Assembly: GCF_006175985.1 (NCBI RefSeq)
Contig: NZ_SRSH01000003.1
Coordinates: 186,001-250,000 of the forward strand
Source of the DNA: Methylotetracoccus oryzae
Lineage (GTDB): Bacteria > Pseudomonadota > Gammaproteobacteria > Methylococcales > Methylococcaceae
Direction: 5' to 3'
Length of the DNA: 64,000 nt
The first letter of the stretch is position 1, and each line of letters begins with the position of its first letter. The notes below the pieces were generated by a model. That model was not told the origin of the DNA. It saw nothing but the letters and a program-made list of their open reading frames with translations, and did not search any database. Made by a program: the position numbers and the translations under genes. This document shows positions 17,912-25,980 of the stretch, piece by piece.

Positions 17912-19222
17912 ATGTCGTATTTGAAGTCGCTGATTTCTGCTTCAAAGCGGCCCCGTCTGCTATCGGGGCATGAATGGCGTCTCGGTCGTTCGCCGCGTTT
18001 CAGGCCGACCGTGCCGCAGTACCGACTCAAGGTCGACAGTGCCCCCGCGCAACGCACTGCCTGCTTGTTGGCACTCAACGTCCTGCTGGTTTCACTCACG
18101 GTTCTGTCTCACCCCCTGTGGACTTCCTGCGTCACGGCGCTGCTGTTGACCGTGACCCTGGTCTGGTTGCTGGAGCTGCCGGCTGCCGCACTCGGCCTCG
18201 TCGACAAGCCCCAGGGGCGTAAGGCCCACGATTGCGTGACGCCACTGACCGGCGGGCCGGCGATCCTGTTCGCAGCGGCGATCGTGATGCTCAGCGGCTG
18301 GTGGCCCGCCACGATCCTGCCGTTTCTGATCGTGACCGGCCTGGTCGGTGCGGTGGACGACCGGCGGGGGCTCTCGGCAAGAATGCGGCTGGGCGCCATG
18401 ACGGCCATCCTGGTGGCGATGGTTTATATCGCCGGCCATGGCGTGACCGATCTGGGCAACCTGTTCGGTTTCGGCCCCATCGAACTGGGTGCCGCCGGCA
18501 GTCTGGCCTTCACGATCCTCTGCGGCGTGGGCCTGGTCAACGCCATCAACATGGCGGACGGCGTCGATGGTCTCGCGGCGGCCCACGTCGCGAGCAGTCT
18601 AACGGCCCTGCTGTTGGCGGCCTGGCTGTCGACCGGCGCTTTCCCGCCCGAACTGCCCGTGATCATCGCGGCCGTGGTGGGTTTTCTGGTCGTGAATTCG
18701 CGCCATCCGTTCAATCCGCGGGCGCAGGCCTTCCTTGGCGATAGCGGCAGTATGATCCTTGGGGTCTGTCTTGCGTGGTATGCCATCAGCTTGAGTCAGG
18801 GTGAGCAAAAGGCGCTGCCGCCGGCAGCGGTATTGTGGATTCTCGGCCTGCCTGTCATCGATACGCTGAGGTTGATGATTCAACGCCCGCTGAAGCGCGG
18901 TGTCAGCCCGTTTTCCGGTGCCCGCGACCACCTGCATCACATCCTGCAAGCCCACGGAATGACGCCTTCCGCGACGACCTGTACGTTGGTCGCCGTCAAC
19001 ATCGTGTTCTGCGCCGTCGGGGTCCTGGGTGCTCACTTCCGCGTTCCCGAACCAGCACTGACCTACAGCTTCATCGCCGTCGCATTGCTGTTCTGGACCC
19101 TGACACCACGGTCACCGTTCATCGGGTATTGTGGACGTGATGTTTCGGAGTGCCCGAAGGCCGTGATCAATGGTTGCGAGCTCGCTACCGCTTGCGACGA
19201 CGGACACCCGAACCCGCGCTGA
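17912..19222 (+). CDS. MraY/WecA-type polyprenyl-phosphate phosphoglycosyl transferase
   Basis: 436 residues with about ten to eleven transmembrane helices after a ~60-residue N-terminal extension. Family signatures are visible: GLVDKPQGRKAHDCVTPLTG (first cytoplasmic loop, ~residues 95-114), the Asp pair GAVDDRRGLS (~148-157), NAINMADGVDGLAA (~211-224) with the catalytic-loop Asp, and DHLHHILQAHG (~345-355), the His-rich last loop. It transfers a sugar-1-phosphate to undecaprenyl phosphate at the inner membrane, the first step of polysaccharide or O-antigen assembly. It probably belongs with the EPS locus beginning at 29 kb, from which it is split by a repeat/TA island. A hairpin lies just downstream. 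Confidence 0.92.
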   Translation: MSYLKSLISASKRPRLLSGHEWRLGRSPRFRPTVPQYRLKVDSAPAQRTACLLALNVLLVSLTVLSHPLWTSCVTALLLTVTLVWLLELPAAALGLVDKPQGRKAHDCVTPLTGGPAILFAAAIVMLSGWWPATILPFLIVTGLVGAVDDRRGLSARMRLGAMTAILVAMVYIAGHGVTDLGNLFGFGPIELGAAGSLAFTILCGVGLVNAINMADGVDGLAAAHVASSLTALLLAAWLSTGAFPPELPVIIAAVVGFLVVNSRHPFNPRAQAFLGDSGSMILGVCLAWYAISLSQGEQKALPPAAVLWILGLPVIDTLRLMIQRPLKRGVSPFSGARDHLHHILQAHGMTPSATTCTLVAVNIVFCAVGVLGAHFRVPEPALTYSFIAVALLFWTLTPRSPFIGYCGRDVSECPKAVINGCELATACDDGHPNPR

Positions 19223-19252
19223 ACCTCCTGCCCAGCGACCCGCGCTCAGATA

Positions 19253-19275
19253 AGGGGCACTTCAATGGTGCCCCT
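19253..19275 (+). terminator. hairpin downstream of the WecA-like gene
   Basis: Perfect 8-bp arms AGGGGCAC and GTGCCCCT around a seven-base loop, 31 bases after the stop codon. No T-run follows, so it may be a transcript 3'-end hairpin or simply another palindromic repeat. Confidence 0.35.
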
Positions 19276-19313
19276 CCCGTCCTGACCGCAACCCCGACGC
19301 CGTGTCGCTGGGG

Positions 19314-20424
19314 GCCGTGCGCCGGCCCGAACCCCGCCCCAGGCCGTCATTCCCGCGCAAGCGGGAATCCAAGGGTCCGGCAGAGCCTACGCATTTCCTG
19401 TAGGAGCCCGGCCCTCCGGGCGAACCATCGATACCCTGGCCGAATGCCAATTCGCCGAGAGGGCTCGGCGCCTACAGGGCGGGTGCGGCTCCGCCAGCGC
19501 GGCTGTGCGCCGGCCCAAACCCCGCCCCACGCCGTCATTCCCGCGGAAGCGGGAATCCAACGCCCTGGCCGTATCCGCGCATTTTCTTGTAGGAGCCCGG
19601 CCCTCCGGGCGAACCGACCAATGCCCTGGCCGAATGGCAATACGCCGAGAGGGCTCGGCTCCTACAGGGCGGGTGCAGCTCCGCCAGCGCGACCGTGCGC
19701 CGGCCCGAACCCCGCCTCCCAACCCGTCATTCCCGCGGAAGCGGGAATCCAACGCCCCGGGCACATCGGGCATTTCTTGTAGGAGCCCGGCCCTCCGGGC
19801 GAACCATCGATACCCTGGCCGAATGGCAATACGCCGAGAGGGCTCGGCGCCTACAGGGCGGGTGCGGCTCCGCCAGCGCGACCGTGCGCCGGTCCAAACC
19901 CCGCATCCCCCGTCATTCTCGCGGAAGCGGGAATCCAGGACCCTGGCCGTATCCGCGCATTTTCTTGTAGGAGCCCGGCCCCCCGGGCGAACCGACCAAT
20001 GCCCTGGCCGAATGGCAATTCGCCGAGAGGGCTCGGCGCCTACAGGGCGGGTGCGGCTCCGCCAGCGCGGCCGTGCGGCGGCCCGAACCCCGCCCCAGGC
20101 CGTCATTCCCGCGCAAGCGGGAATCCAAGGCCCCGGGCACATCGGGCATTTCTTGTAGGAGCCCGGCCCTCCGGGCGAACCGACCGATGCCCTGGCCGAA
20201 TGGCAATACGCCGAGAGGGCTCGGCGCCTACAGGGCGGGTGCGGCTCCGCCAGCGCGACCGTGCGCCGGCCCGAACCCCGCCTCCCAACCCGTCATTCCC
20301 GCGGGAGCGGGAATCCAAGGCCCCGGGCACATCGGGCATTTCTTGTAGGAGCCCGGCCCTCCGGGCGAACCATCGATACCCTGGCCGAATGGCAATTCGC
20401 CGAGAGGGCTCGGCGCCTACAGAG
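19314..20424. repeat. six-copy tandem array of ~190-bp composite palindromic units
   Basis: Near-identical units recur with the GTCATTCCCGCG core starting at 19346, 19534, 19726, 19912, 20102 and 20292, i.e. spacings of 188, 192, 186, 190 and 190 bases. Each unit combines a dRS3-like palindrome (ATTCCCGCG...GCGGGAAT), a REP hairpin with GTAG foot (GTAGGAGCCCGGCCCTCCGG...), an inverted REP hairpin (CGCCGAGAGGGCTCGGCGCC), and a GC-rich spacer. Open frames through it are products of the repeat. The same unit appears twice at 26.6-26.9 kb. It separates the phosphoglycosyl transferase gene from the TA island. Confidence 0.95.
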
Positions 20425-20454
20425 CGGGTGCGGGTCCGTCATTGCACCGGCGCT

Positions 20455-20915
20455 GCTTGCGGACGGCTGCGCCGGGATTAGGCGCTGTCTGCAAATGACC
20501 TGACTCATCACCGGCCCCGCTTTCATTTAGTGAGCGGGTGATCTCCGTAGCGATCTTCCTGCGATCAGGTTCCGGGCCGGATCGTTTACGTCTCGGCGAG
20601 GATCGGCATGCCGATCTCGATTTTCGCTACACCGCCTGCGACCACCCTGCACAGCCGGCGCTCGACTATCAAGACAGCGACGATTTGGTCGTGCGCTTGG
20701 CGCTGCCGACCATGCATTTTCTGACCGAGCGCCGCCGCGACATCTATGCGGCCGCTCAGATCGGGCTGATCCAGTTCGCGGGCGTTCCGAACCGGCGCTC
20801 GAAATAAGGTGACTTCATCGATTACCATGCGAACTTCACCGACGAGGAACAGGCCCGCTAACGGGCGACCTACGTCAACGAACCAGGTGAACTGATGGGG
20901 TTTGCACCACATTTG
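20455..20915 (+). pseudogene. decayed Rpn/DUF4351 family gene (middle part)
   Basis: The segment starts with the same ~60-base upstream sequence that precedes the intact copy at 24549 (GCTTGCGG...GATGACCTGAC), then lacks the N-terminal coding part and resumes at the residues equivalent to ~110 of the intact protein (VAIFLRSGSGPDRL, LDYQDSDDLVVRLALP, IYAAAQIGLIQ). A stop replaces a Tyr codon in the YVDFIDYY region and another stop (CTAACGGGCGACC where the intact gene has CTACCGGGCGACC) follows. It is therefore an internally deleted, multiply stopped copy. Confidence 0.85.
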
Positions 20916-21009
20916 CTTCTGAACCATTGGGATGCCCAATCCCGCCAATTCGTTTCGATGGCCGATGGCTGGGCGGGAAGTTCATGATGGACCGTCCTCT
21001 ACGACACCG

Positions 21010-21330
21010 ATGCGATTGAATCAGCGTGAAATCGCCTGCATCGAACAAGCTGCACGTGAAAGTTTCGTGCCCTGTACCCGCGTGTCCTTATTCGGATCGC
21101 GGCTCGACGATGCGCGACGCGGAGGAGATATTGATCTGTTGATAGAAACTCCGACGGCTCTTGCCCCGGACGATCTCGTGGCGCGGCGTCAAAGGTTCAT
21201 TTCCCGGCTATACCGGCTTCTGGGGGAACAGCGCATCGATGTGCTGATCGTGCCATCGGGCTGCCCGGATGACCGGCCTGTAGTGCGAGCGGCGCGACGT
21301 CAAGGATGCCAACTGACCGAAGTGAAATGA
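21010..21330 (+). CDS. MNT-domain nucleotidyltransferase antitoxin (MNT/HEPN module 1)
   Basis: 106 residues. The minimal nucleotidyltransferase motif is complete: Gly29-Ser30 in LFGSRLDD, then GGDIDL with Asp40 and Asp42. In characterised MntA/HepT pairs this enzyme AMPylates the HEPN toxin and so neutralises it. The ATG at 21010 is preferred over an upstream in-frame start since the extra residues derive from the neighbouring decayed gene. Its stop overlaps the HEPN gene start (ATGA). The pair lies exactly between two remnants of a Rpn/DUF4351 gene. Confidence 0.9.
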   Translation: MRLNQREIACIEQAARESFVPCTRVSLFGSRLDDARRGGDIDLLIETPTALAPDDLVARRQRFISRLYRLLGEQRIDVLIVPSGCPDDRPVVRAARRQGCQLTEVK

Positions 21331-21782
21331 AGACAGAGCATCCGCAGTTAGCAACGGCGGTTTGGGAAGCGGATCGCCATTTCGAAGTGCTGACGGAGGC
21401 CTTGCAGGACTGGGATCGCTTACCAGCACAAAGCCTGGCGGAGCTGGAGGCCGACCGCGGCAAGACGCGACTGGTCGACCAACTGTTGTTCCGATTTACC
21501 AAATTACAGGACGCCCTTGGTCAACGTCTCGTTCCTGCGACCCTGGCCGCACTCGCTGAACCGAATGACGCGTGGCCGATGCGTGACCGTCTAAATCGCG
21601 TGGAAAAGCTCGGATATCTGGACGTGGACGACTGGATGCGTTGGCGTGAAACCCGCAACCGATTGGCGCATGAGTATCCCGACAAGGATGATCTGCGATT
21701 TGCCGTCATGAGGGCAGCAATCGACGCGGGCCGGGAACTGGCGCAGTGCTACGATGCCTGGCGCAGCAAGCTGGGCGCGTGA
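21327..21782 (+). CDS. HEPN-domain toxin (MNT/HEPN module 1)
   Basis: 151 residues, mostly helical. The HEPN ribonuclease motif Rx4H is present as RNRLAHEY (Arg110, His115), so the active site looks intact. The ATG at 21327 overlaps the stop of the MNT gene, the classic arrangement of this TA type. The expected activity is RNA cleavage, held inactive by AMPylation from its partner. This is the longer HEPN variant with an extended N-terminal helical part, also seen in module 2 (22580), with which it shares layout but only modest sequence. Confidence 0.88.
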   Translation: MKTEHPQLATAVWEADRHFEVLTEALQDWDRLPAQSLAELEADRGKTRLVDQLLFRFTKLQDALGQRLVPATLAALAEPNDAWPMRDRLNRVEKLGYLDVDDWMRWRETRNRLAHEYPDKDDLRFAVMRAAIDAGRELAQCYDAWRSKLGA

Positions 21783-21809
21783 GATCTACCGCGAGGTCTT
21801 TCATCTGTC

Positions 21810-22169
21810 GAGCGCTACGCCCACGATCACAGTTTCATCGATTACTATGCCAACCCGATCGACGAGGAACAGGCCTACTAACGGGCGACCTACGTCAAGG
21901 AACGAGTTGCACTATCGGGCTTCGCACAACGTTATCGATCGGAAGGCGAACAACTTGGGATAAAAAAGGGGATCTTGATCGGCCAAGAGCAAGGGATCGA
22001 GAAGGGTATCCCCCAAGGCGAAGCCCAGATTTTGCGTCGGTTGCTCGCTCGCCGCTTCGGCCCTTTGTCCGAATGGGTCGAAGTCAAACTAACCGAAGCC
22101 TCGACCGATACGCTGGAGCTGTGGGCCGACCGCAGCCTCGACGCCGAGTCGCTGGAGGCCGTATTCTAG
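21810..22169 (+). pseudogene. decayed Rpn/DUF4351 family gene (3' part)
   Basis: The sequence corresponds to the last ~135 residues of the intact gene at 24549: FIDYYANPIDEEQAY, then the same CTAACGGGCGACC stop found in the remnant at 20455, then the C-terminal DUF4351 domain (GEAQILRRLLARRFGPL, STDTLELWADR) ending in a stop at the normal place. It overlaps the first remnant by roughly 25 codons. Confidence 0.85.
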
Positions 22170-22283
22170 AACTGTGGTCCTGGCCCGGCTTCACGGAGGA
22201 GAACCGGCCCCATGACGTACTTCTAGGCGCGCAGCCTTCTGCGCGAATAGGCACTTCTGGTTTATCGCTTTCCAACCGCAGGC

Positions 22284-22583
22284 ATGAGACTCACCCCTGA
22301 ACAGATTGAGACCATCCGGCGCACGACATGGGAGATTTTTGGCGCTGAGGCGCGCGTCCGTCTCTTCGGATCGCGGCTAGACGATTCCGCACGGGGCGGT
22401 GACATCGACCTTCTCGTTGAGCCGGGCCTGCCGATTGCCGAACCCGAGCGTAAGCGGCTGGAACTGGTGGCCCGCTTGCAGCTCCGAATGGGGGATCAGC
22501 CGATCGATGTACTGATTGCTGGCCCGCAAGTCCAACCCGGCGATATCTACGACCTGGCGCAACGACAGGGTGTCCTATTGTGA
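22284..22583 (+). CDS. MNT-domain nucleotidyltransferase antitoxin (MNT/HEPN module 2)
   Basis: 99 residues with LFGSRLDD (Gly29-Ser30) and GGDIDLLVEP (Asp40, Asp42), the full MNT active site at the same positions as in module 1. Both modules share the N-terminal layout (MRL..., helix, then the GS motif), suggesting common descent, but differ enough that they are not a recent duplication. The stop overlaps a GTG start of the HEPN partner. Probable function: AMPylating antitoxin. Confidence 0.9.
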   Translation: MRLTPEQIETIRRTTWEIFGAEARVRLFGSRLDDSARGGDIDLLVEPGLPIAEPERKRLELVARLQLRMGDQPIDVLIAGPQVQPGDIYDLAQRQGVLL

Positions 22584-23065
22584 ACGGCGTGGAATTACTT
22601 CCGGTAGATCGCTTTCGGCAGACCCTGGAGGTCGTTGGGCGCGAGGCGAAACACCTCGAGTTCAGTCAAGGTCGACTGTTTCAGCACGACATCGACGCCG
22701 CTTGGGTCCAGTCACTGGAGCAGTACCCGGAGTTGGGCGAGCGTCTAGAGGCATTCGTGTCCCGTTTTGGCCGCATGCAGGACACCATTGCCGACAAGCT
22801 CTTGCCGCGTTGGCTCCTGGCACTGGCGGAAACCCCTGGAAGTCTGATTGAGGTTCTGAATCGGGCTGAGCGACTTGGTGTGGTTGAGAGCACCGAGCGG
22901 TGGCTACAGGCCAGGAAGCTGCGCAACCGGCTGATACACGACTACATGGTCGATCCCGCAGCGTTCGCTGCTGACCTCCACTTGGCGCGAGAGTTTACCG
23001 ATATGCTGCTGAAGACCTATGCTCGGATACGCGAGTTCGCCGAAGCCCGAATGCAGCAGAGTTAA
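22580..23065 (+). CDS. HEPN-domain toxin (MNT/HEPN module 2)
   Basis: 161 residues, starting with GTG at 22580 in the overlap GTGA with the preceding stop. The HEPN Rx4H motif is RNRLIHDY (Arg115, His120). The protein is helical throughout, like the module 1 toxin (similar FGRMQDTIADKLLPR and FTKLQDALGQRLVPA blocks). It should be an RNase kept in check by the upstream MNT protein. Start choice rests on the overlap, since no ATG lies nearby. Confidence 0.88.
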   Translation: MNGVELLPVDRFRQTLEVVGREAKHLEFSQGRLFQHDIDAAWVQSLEQYPELGERLEAFVSRFGRMQDTIADKLLPRWLLALAETPGSLIEVLNRAERLGVVESTERWLQARKLRNRLIHDYMVDPAAFAADLHLAREFTDMLLKTYARIREFAEARMQQS

Positions 23066-23209
23066 TCCAATCGGGCGAAATTTCGCATCGGGACCCATCG
23101 AAGTACGGGTAGGGAAGGCGCCCCGTAACACATGCCACATAGCTTCTCGCCACGGAGCGGGAGAAGGGCAGGCAAGCAAGCGGGGCATGGTCGGGGTGCC
23201 TCCATGCCA

Positions 23210-23306
23210 GGGTTGGGCTCTGACGGCAGATGACCTGACGCACCGAGGGCCCGCAGGACGCATGCACGATCAGAACTTCAAGAACCTGCTCCTGGACTGT
23301 CCGAAA
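23210..23306 (+). pseudogene. 5' fragment of a Rpn/DUF4351 family gene
   Basis: Matches the upstream region and first ~16 codons of the intact gene at 24549 (CTGACGGCAGATGACCTGAC upstream, then MHDQNFKNLLLDC). The similarity stops at TCCGAA, immediately before a 22-bp palindromic repeat, so the rest of the gene is missing. Confidence 0.85.
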
Positions 23307-23310
23307 CGTA

Positions 23311-23332
23311 GGGGCAATTCATGAATTGCCCC
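23311..23332. repeat. 22-bp perfect palindrome, copy 1 of 3
   Basis: Arms GGGGCAATTCA/TGAATTGCCCC meet without a loop. A copy with one mismatch is at 25625-25646 and an identical one at 26489-26510, both flanked by GTA...TAC. Here it marks the breakpoint of a truncated Rpn gene. Confidence 0.85.
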
Positions 23333-23493
23333 TTATATCTCGATTCGTTTCCTCGCAAGGGAGAGAATCCCCGGCCGATCACCGGGAGGGACGCGGGGAA
23401 GTCGGGCGCACGCTGAGGCTTCGATCCCCTGACCGGCAGCAAGACCGTCGCCTACATGCAGCGCAGCTGAATGCGGGATAGAATGCGGACGGA

Positions 23494-23814
23494 ATGGAGA
23501 AAGCCGTGATTCACTTGCCGAAACACCAGCGAGAAGCCATAGCCGAGGCCTGCCGACGGTCCGGTGTGTCGCGGATGTACCTTTTCGGGTCCGCGCTCCG
23601 GGAGGATTTTCGGGCCGGCGACAGCGATGTCGATCTGCTCGTCGAATTCGGTCCAATGAGTCCTCACCAACTGGCAGACGCGTATTTCGACTTGCTGGAT
23701 TCCCTGCGCTCTATCCTCGCCGCCCCAGTCGATCTGGTCATGGCAGATGCCGTGGAGAACCCCTACATCGCGGCCGAGATCCAGCGCACCCGGCAGATCG
23801 TCTATGCGGCGTGA
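23494..23814 (+). CDS. mntA: MNT-domain nucleotidyltransferase antitoxin (MntA-like, module 3)
   Basis: 106 residues with LFGSALRED (Gly32-Ser33) and GDSDVDLLVEF (Asp45, Asp47), followed by the DLLDSLRSILAAPVDLVM block typical of MntA proteins that pair with HepT (DUF86). It is of a different subfamily from modules 1 and 2. Its 3' end overlaps the start of the downstream hepT reading frame by eleven bases. The enzyme itself looks intact while its partner is frameshifted. Confidence 0.88.
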   Translation: MEKAVIHLPKHQREAIAEACRRSGVSRMYLFGSALREDFRAGDSDVDLLVEFGPMSPHQLADAYFDLLDSLRSILAAPVDLVMADAVENPYIAAEIQRTRQIVYAA

Positions 23815-24150
23815 TGCAAGGGCTTATCTTCTGGATATCGTCGAGGCTTGCGACGCGATCGCGGCAGACCTTCAAGGCGTCGATCTTGATGCCTACCGCG
23901 CAATAGCCGCTTGATTCGCTCGGCTGTGGAACGCGAATTCACGATCATTGGCGAGGCCTTGTCGGCGCTGTCTCGGAGTGCCCCCGAGTTGTTCACCTCG
24001 ATCGGACACGCCCGCCGTATCATCGACTTCCGCAACCGGTTGGCGCACGAGTACGCCACCGTCAACCACGCAGTGGTCTGGGCCATTGCCGATCGTGACG
24101 TACCCGTCCTCCGTCGCGAATGCGCCGAACTTCTGAAGCAACTGGGTTGA
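23804..24150 (+). pseudogene. hepT: HepT/DUF86 HEPN toxin, frameshifted
   Basis: The first frame encodes MRRDARAYLLDIVEACDAIA...DLDAYRA, the normal HepT start, and stops at about 23912. The rest continues in another frame from LIRSAVEREFTIIGEALSAL to the end, including the HEPN motif RNRLAHEY. Between the Ala codon GCA and the CGC-TTG of the second half there are five bases (ATAGC) where three are expected, so a single indel near 23900 breaks the gene. The catalytic residues are after the break, so no active toxin should be made unless ribosomes shift or restart. Confidence 0.85.
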
Positions 24151-24548
24151 ACCTGGCAGATGCCCGCAGCGGAAGCCCCAAAACCGATTCGGGGGCGATC
24201 CGCCAAAATCCGCGCACCGACGCTGGTTACCAAACGGGGCTACCGCAACGGACGATTTCTGAGCCCATTCGTGCGCGCAGCGCGCGCTACGGGATGATCC
24301 AGGGTAGCGTTCGCCGTGCGCACGGACAACGGCATGCTCCGGGCGAACCGACCAATGGCCAGGCCGGATGCTCATTCGCCGAGAGGGTCGTAGGTGCGAT
24401 TAGCGTAGCGTAATCGCACGAACTTGGTGCTTCCATTCCTCCGAATACGCTGCGCTATTCGGAGCTACGCTGGCTGCTTGCGGCACGGCTGCGTCGGGGT
24501 TAGGCTCTGACGGCAGATGACCTGACGCACCGAGGGCTCGCAGGACGC
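24151..24548. repeat. gene-free stretch with dispersed palindromes and Rpn leader
   Basis: Contains GTGCGC-type palindromes (24270-24290, 24308-24330), a degraded REP half (CGCCGAGAGG at ~24379), an inverted pair GTGCGATTA.../...TAATCGCAC around 24392-24418, and CCGAATACGC/GCGCTATTCGG around 24441-24461. From about 24473 it carries the conserved leader also found before the two other Rpn gene copies. No gene is recognised. Confidence 0.6.
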
Positions 24549-25520
24549 ATGCACGATCAGAACTTCAAGAACCTGATCCTGGACTATCCGAAGGAAGCGT
24601 TGGCCTTCTTTGCGGCCGGGGAAGTGGACCGGGACGTGCTGGCTCGGGCGCGCATTTTGCCGCTGCGTCAGGAGCAATTGCAGGAACGCCTGGGTGAGCG
24701 CTTCCGCGAACTGGACACCCCGCTGCTCGTCGAGTGGCCCGATGGACGCCGCGAGGGGCTGTTGTTCGTGATCGAAGAAGAGACGGAGACGGGCCGCTTC
24801 TCCATCCACCGGTTGGCGCACTACTGCCTCGATTTGGCGGAACTGCTCGACACGGAGCGGGTGGTCCCCGTAGTGATCTTTCTGCGATCAGGTTCCCGGC
24901 CGGATCGTTTATGCCTCGGCGGACACCGCGCTACCTATCTCGACTTTCACTACCTCGCCTGCGACCTTTACGCACTGCCGGCGGTCGATTACCAGGACAG
25001 CGACAACCTGGTCGTGCGCTTGGCGCTCCCGACCATGGCCCATTCGGCCGAAGCGAGACTGGACGTGTACGCCGCAGCGCAGATCGGGTTGATCCAACTC
25101 GAGAGCGATCCGAACCGGCGCTCGAAATACGTCGACTTCATCGATTACTATGCCAACTTGACCGACGAGGAACAGGCCCGCTACCGGGCGACCTACGTCA
25201 ACGAACGAGGTGAACTCATGGGCTTTGCACAACATTACCGAGCGGAAGGCGAACAACTTGGGATCAAAAAGGGGATCTTGATCGGTGAAGAAAAGGGTCG
25301 GCGGGAAGGCAAGCTGGAAGGCAAGCTGGAAGGCAAGCTGGAAGGCATTCCCCAAGGCGAAGCCCAGATTTTGCGCCGTTTGCTAATCCGCCGCTTCGGG
25401 CCACTGCCCGAGTGGGTCGAAGCCAAGCTGAGCGAGGCCTCGACCGACACACTGGAACTGTGGGCCGATCGTCTGCTCGACGCCGACACGCTGGAGGCCG
25501 TGTTTCAGGATCCTCTGTAG
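24549..25520 (+). CDS. Rpn/transposase-like protein with C-terminal DUF4351 domain, intact copy
   Basis: 323 residues. The N-terminal ~200 residues (MHDQNFKNLILDYPKEALAF, FVIEEETETGRFSIHRLAHY) belong to the PD-(D/E)XK-related group found with Rpn recombination-promoting nucleases; the Glu cluster FVIEEETE is where catalytic residues are expected. A linker has GKLE repeats encoded by three tandem 12-bp units (25311-25346), and the last ~55 residues are the DUF4351 domain (ILRRLLIRRFGPLPEWVEAK). Three decayed relatives lie within 4.3 kb upstream. Function in DNA turnover is inferred from the family. Confidence 0.82.
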   Translation: MHDQNFKNLILDYPKEALAFFAAGEVDRDVLARARILPLRQEQLQERLGERFRELDTPLLVEWPDGRREGLLFVIEEETETGRFSIHRLAHYCLDLAELLDTERVVPVVIFLRSGSRPDRLCLGGHRATYLDFHYLACDLYALPAVDYQDSDNLVVRLALPTMAHSAEARLDVYAAAQIGLIQLESDPNRRSKYVDFIDYYANLTDEEQARYRATYVNERGELMGFAQHYRAEGEQLGIKKGILIGEEKGRREGKLEGKLEGKLEGIPQGEAQILRRLLIRRFGPLPEWVEAKLSEASTDTLELWADRLLDADTLEAVFQDPL

Positions 25521-25685
25521 GAGCCCGGCCCTCCGGGCGAACCAACCAATGCCCGGGCCGGATACGCATGCGCCGCGTACGAAAATACGGCGCGACACGG
25601 CAATGTGTGGACCGCGATCATGTAGGGGCAATTAATGAATTGCCCCTACGGAAAAAGACCACGGCCTGTTTCGCAACACGCACCC
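25517..25685. repeat. ~170-bp direct repeat, left copy flanking a TA cassette
   Basis: Starts with a GTAG-foot REP hairpin (GTAGGAGCCCGGCCCTCCGG), continues with a ...GCGCGACACGGCAATG block and the 22-bp palindrome at 25625-25646, and ends with TTTCGCAACACGCACCC. The right copy is at 26381-26550 in the same orientation. Confidence 0.9.
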
Positions 25686-25749
25686 ATCATTCCTTGCGCG
25701 CAGCGCACGCCAGGCGACTGAGTTGCACTGATCGAGGAGCAATAACGCG

Positions 25750-25980
25750 ATGCAAACGATTGACCGCATTACGACAGACCCCAGCATTTGTCATGGCAAG
25801 CCTTGTATTCGGGGGTTACGTTATCCCGTCGAAAACGTGCTCGAATGGCTAGCCGGGGGAATGACCATCGACGATATTCTGGGTGACTACGAGGATCTCG
25901 AACGGGAAGATATTCTCGCCGTTCTTGCCTACGCTGCACGATTAGCGCATGTGAAGAGTATCAATGGCATAGCCGCATGA
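25750..25980 (+). CDS. DUF433 antitoxin (module A)
   Basis: 76 residues, DUF433 family: DRITTDPSICHGKPCIRGLR with the conserved GKPCIRGxR core, then VENVLEWLAGGMTIDDILGDY and DLEREDILAVLAYAA. These proteins carry a winged/HTH-like fold and serve as antitoxins of PIN-like DUF5615 toxins (VapB45-like). AGGAG at 25735 precedes the ATG by ten bases. The stop overlaps the toxin ATG (ATGA). The module sits between two ~170-bp direct repeats. Confidence 0.93.
   Translation: MQTIDRITTDPSICHGKPCIRGLRYPVENVLEWLAGGMTIDDILGDYEDLEREDILAVLAYAARLAHVKSINGIAA

Noticed and set aside
19314-20424. Possible CRISPR array because of regular repeats
   Set aside because: Units are ~190 bp, repeat along their full length including the supposed spacers, consist of palindromes of two REP-like families, and no cas gene is present.
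19150-20526. Several open frames of 60-250 codons on both strands
   Set aside because: They are translations of the tandem repeat units (recurring RREGSAPTGRV-like peptides) and do not represent genes.
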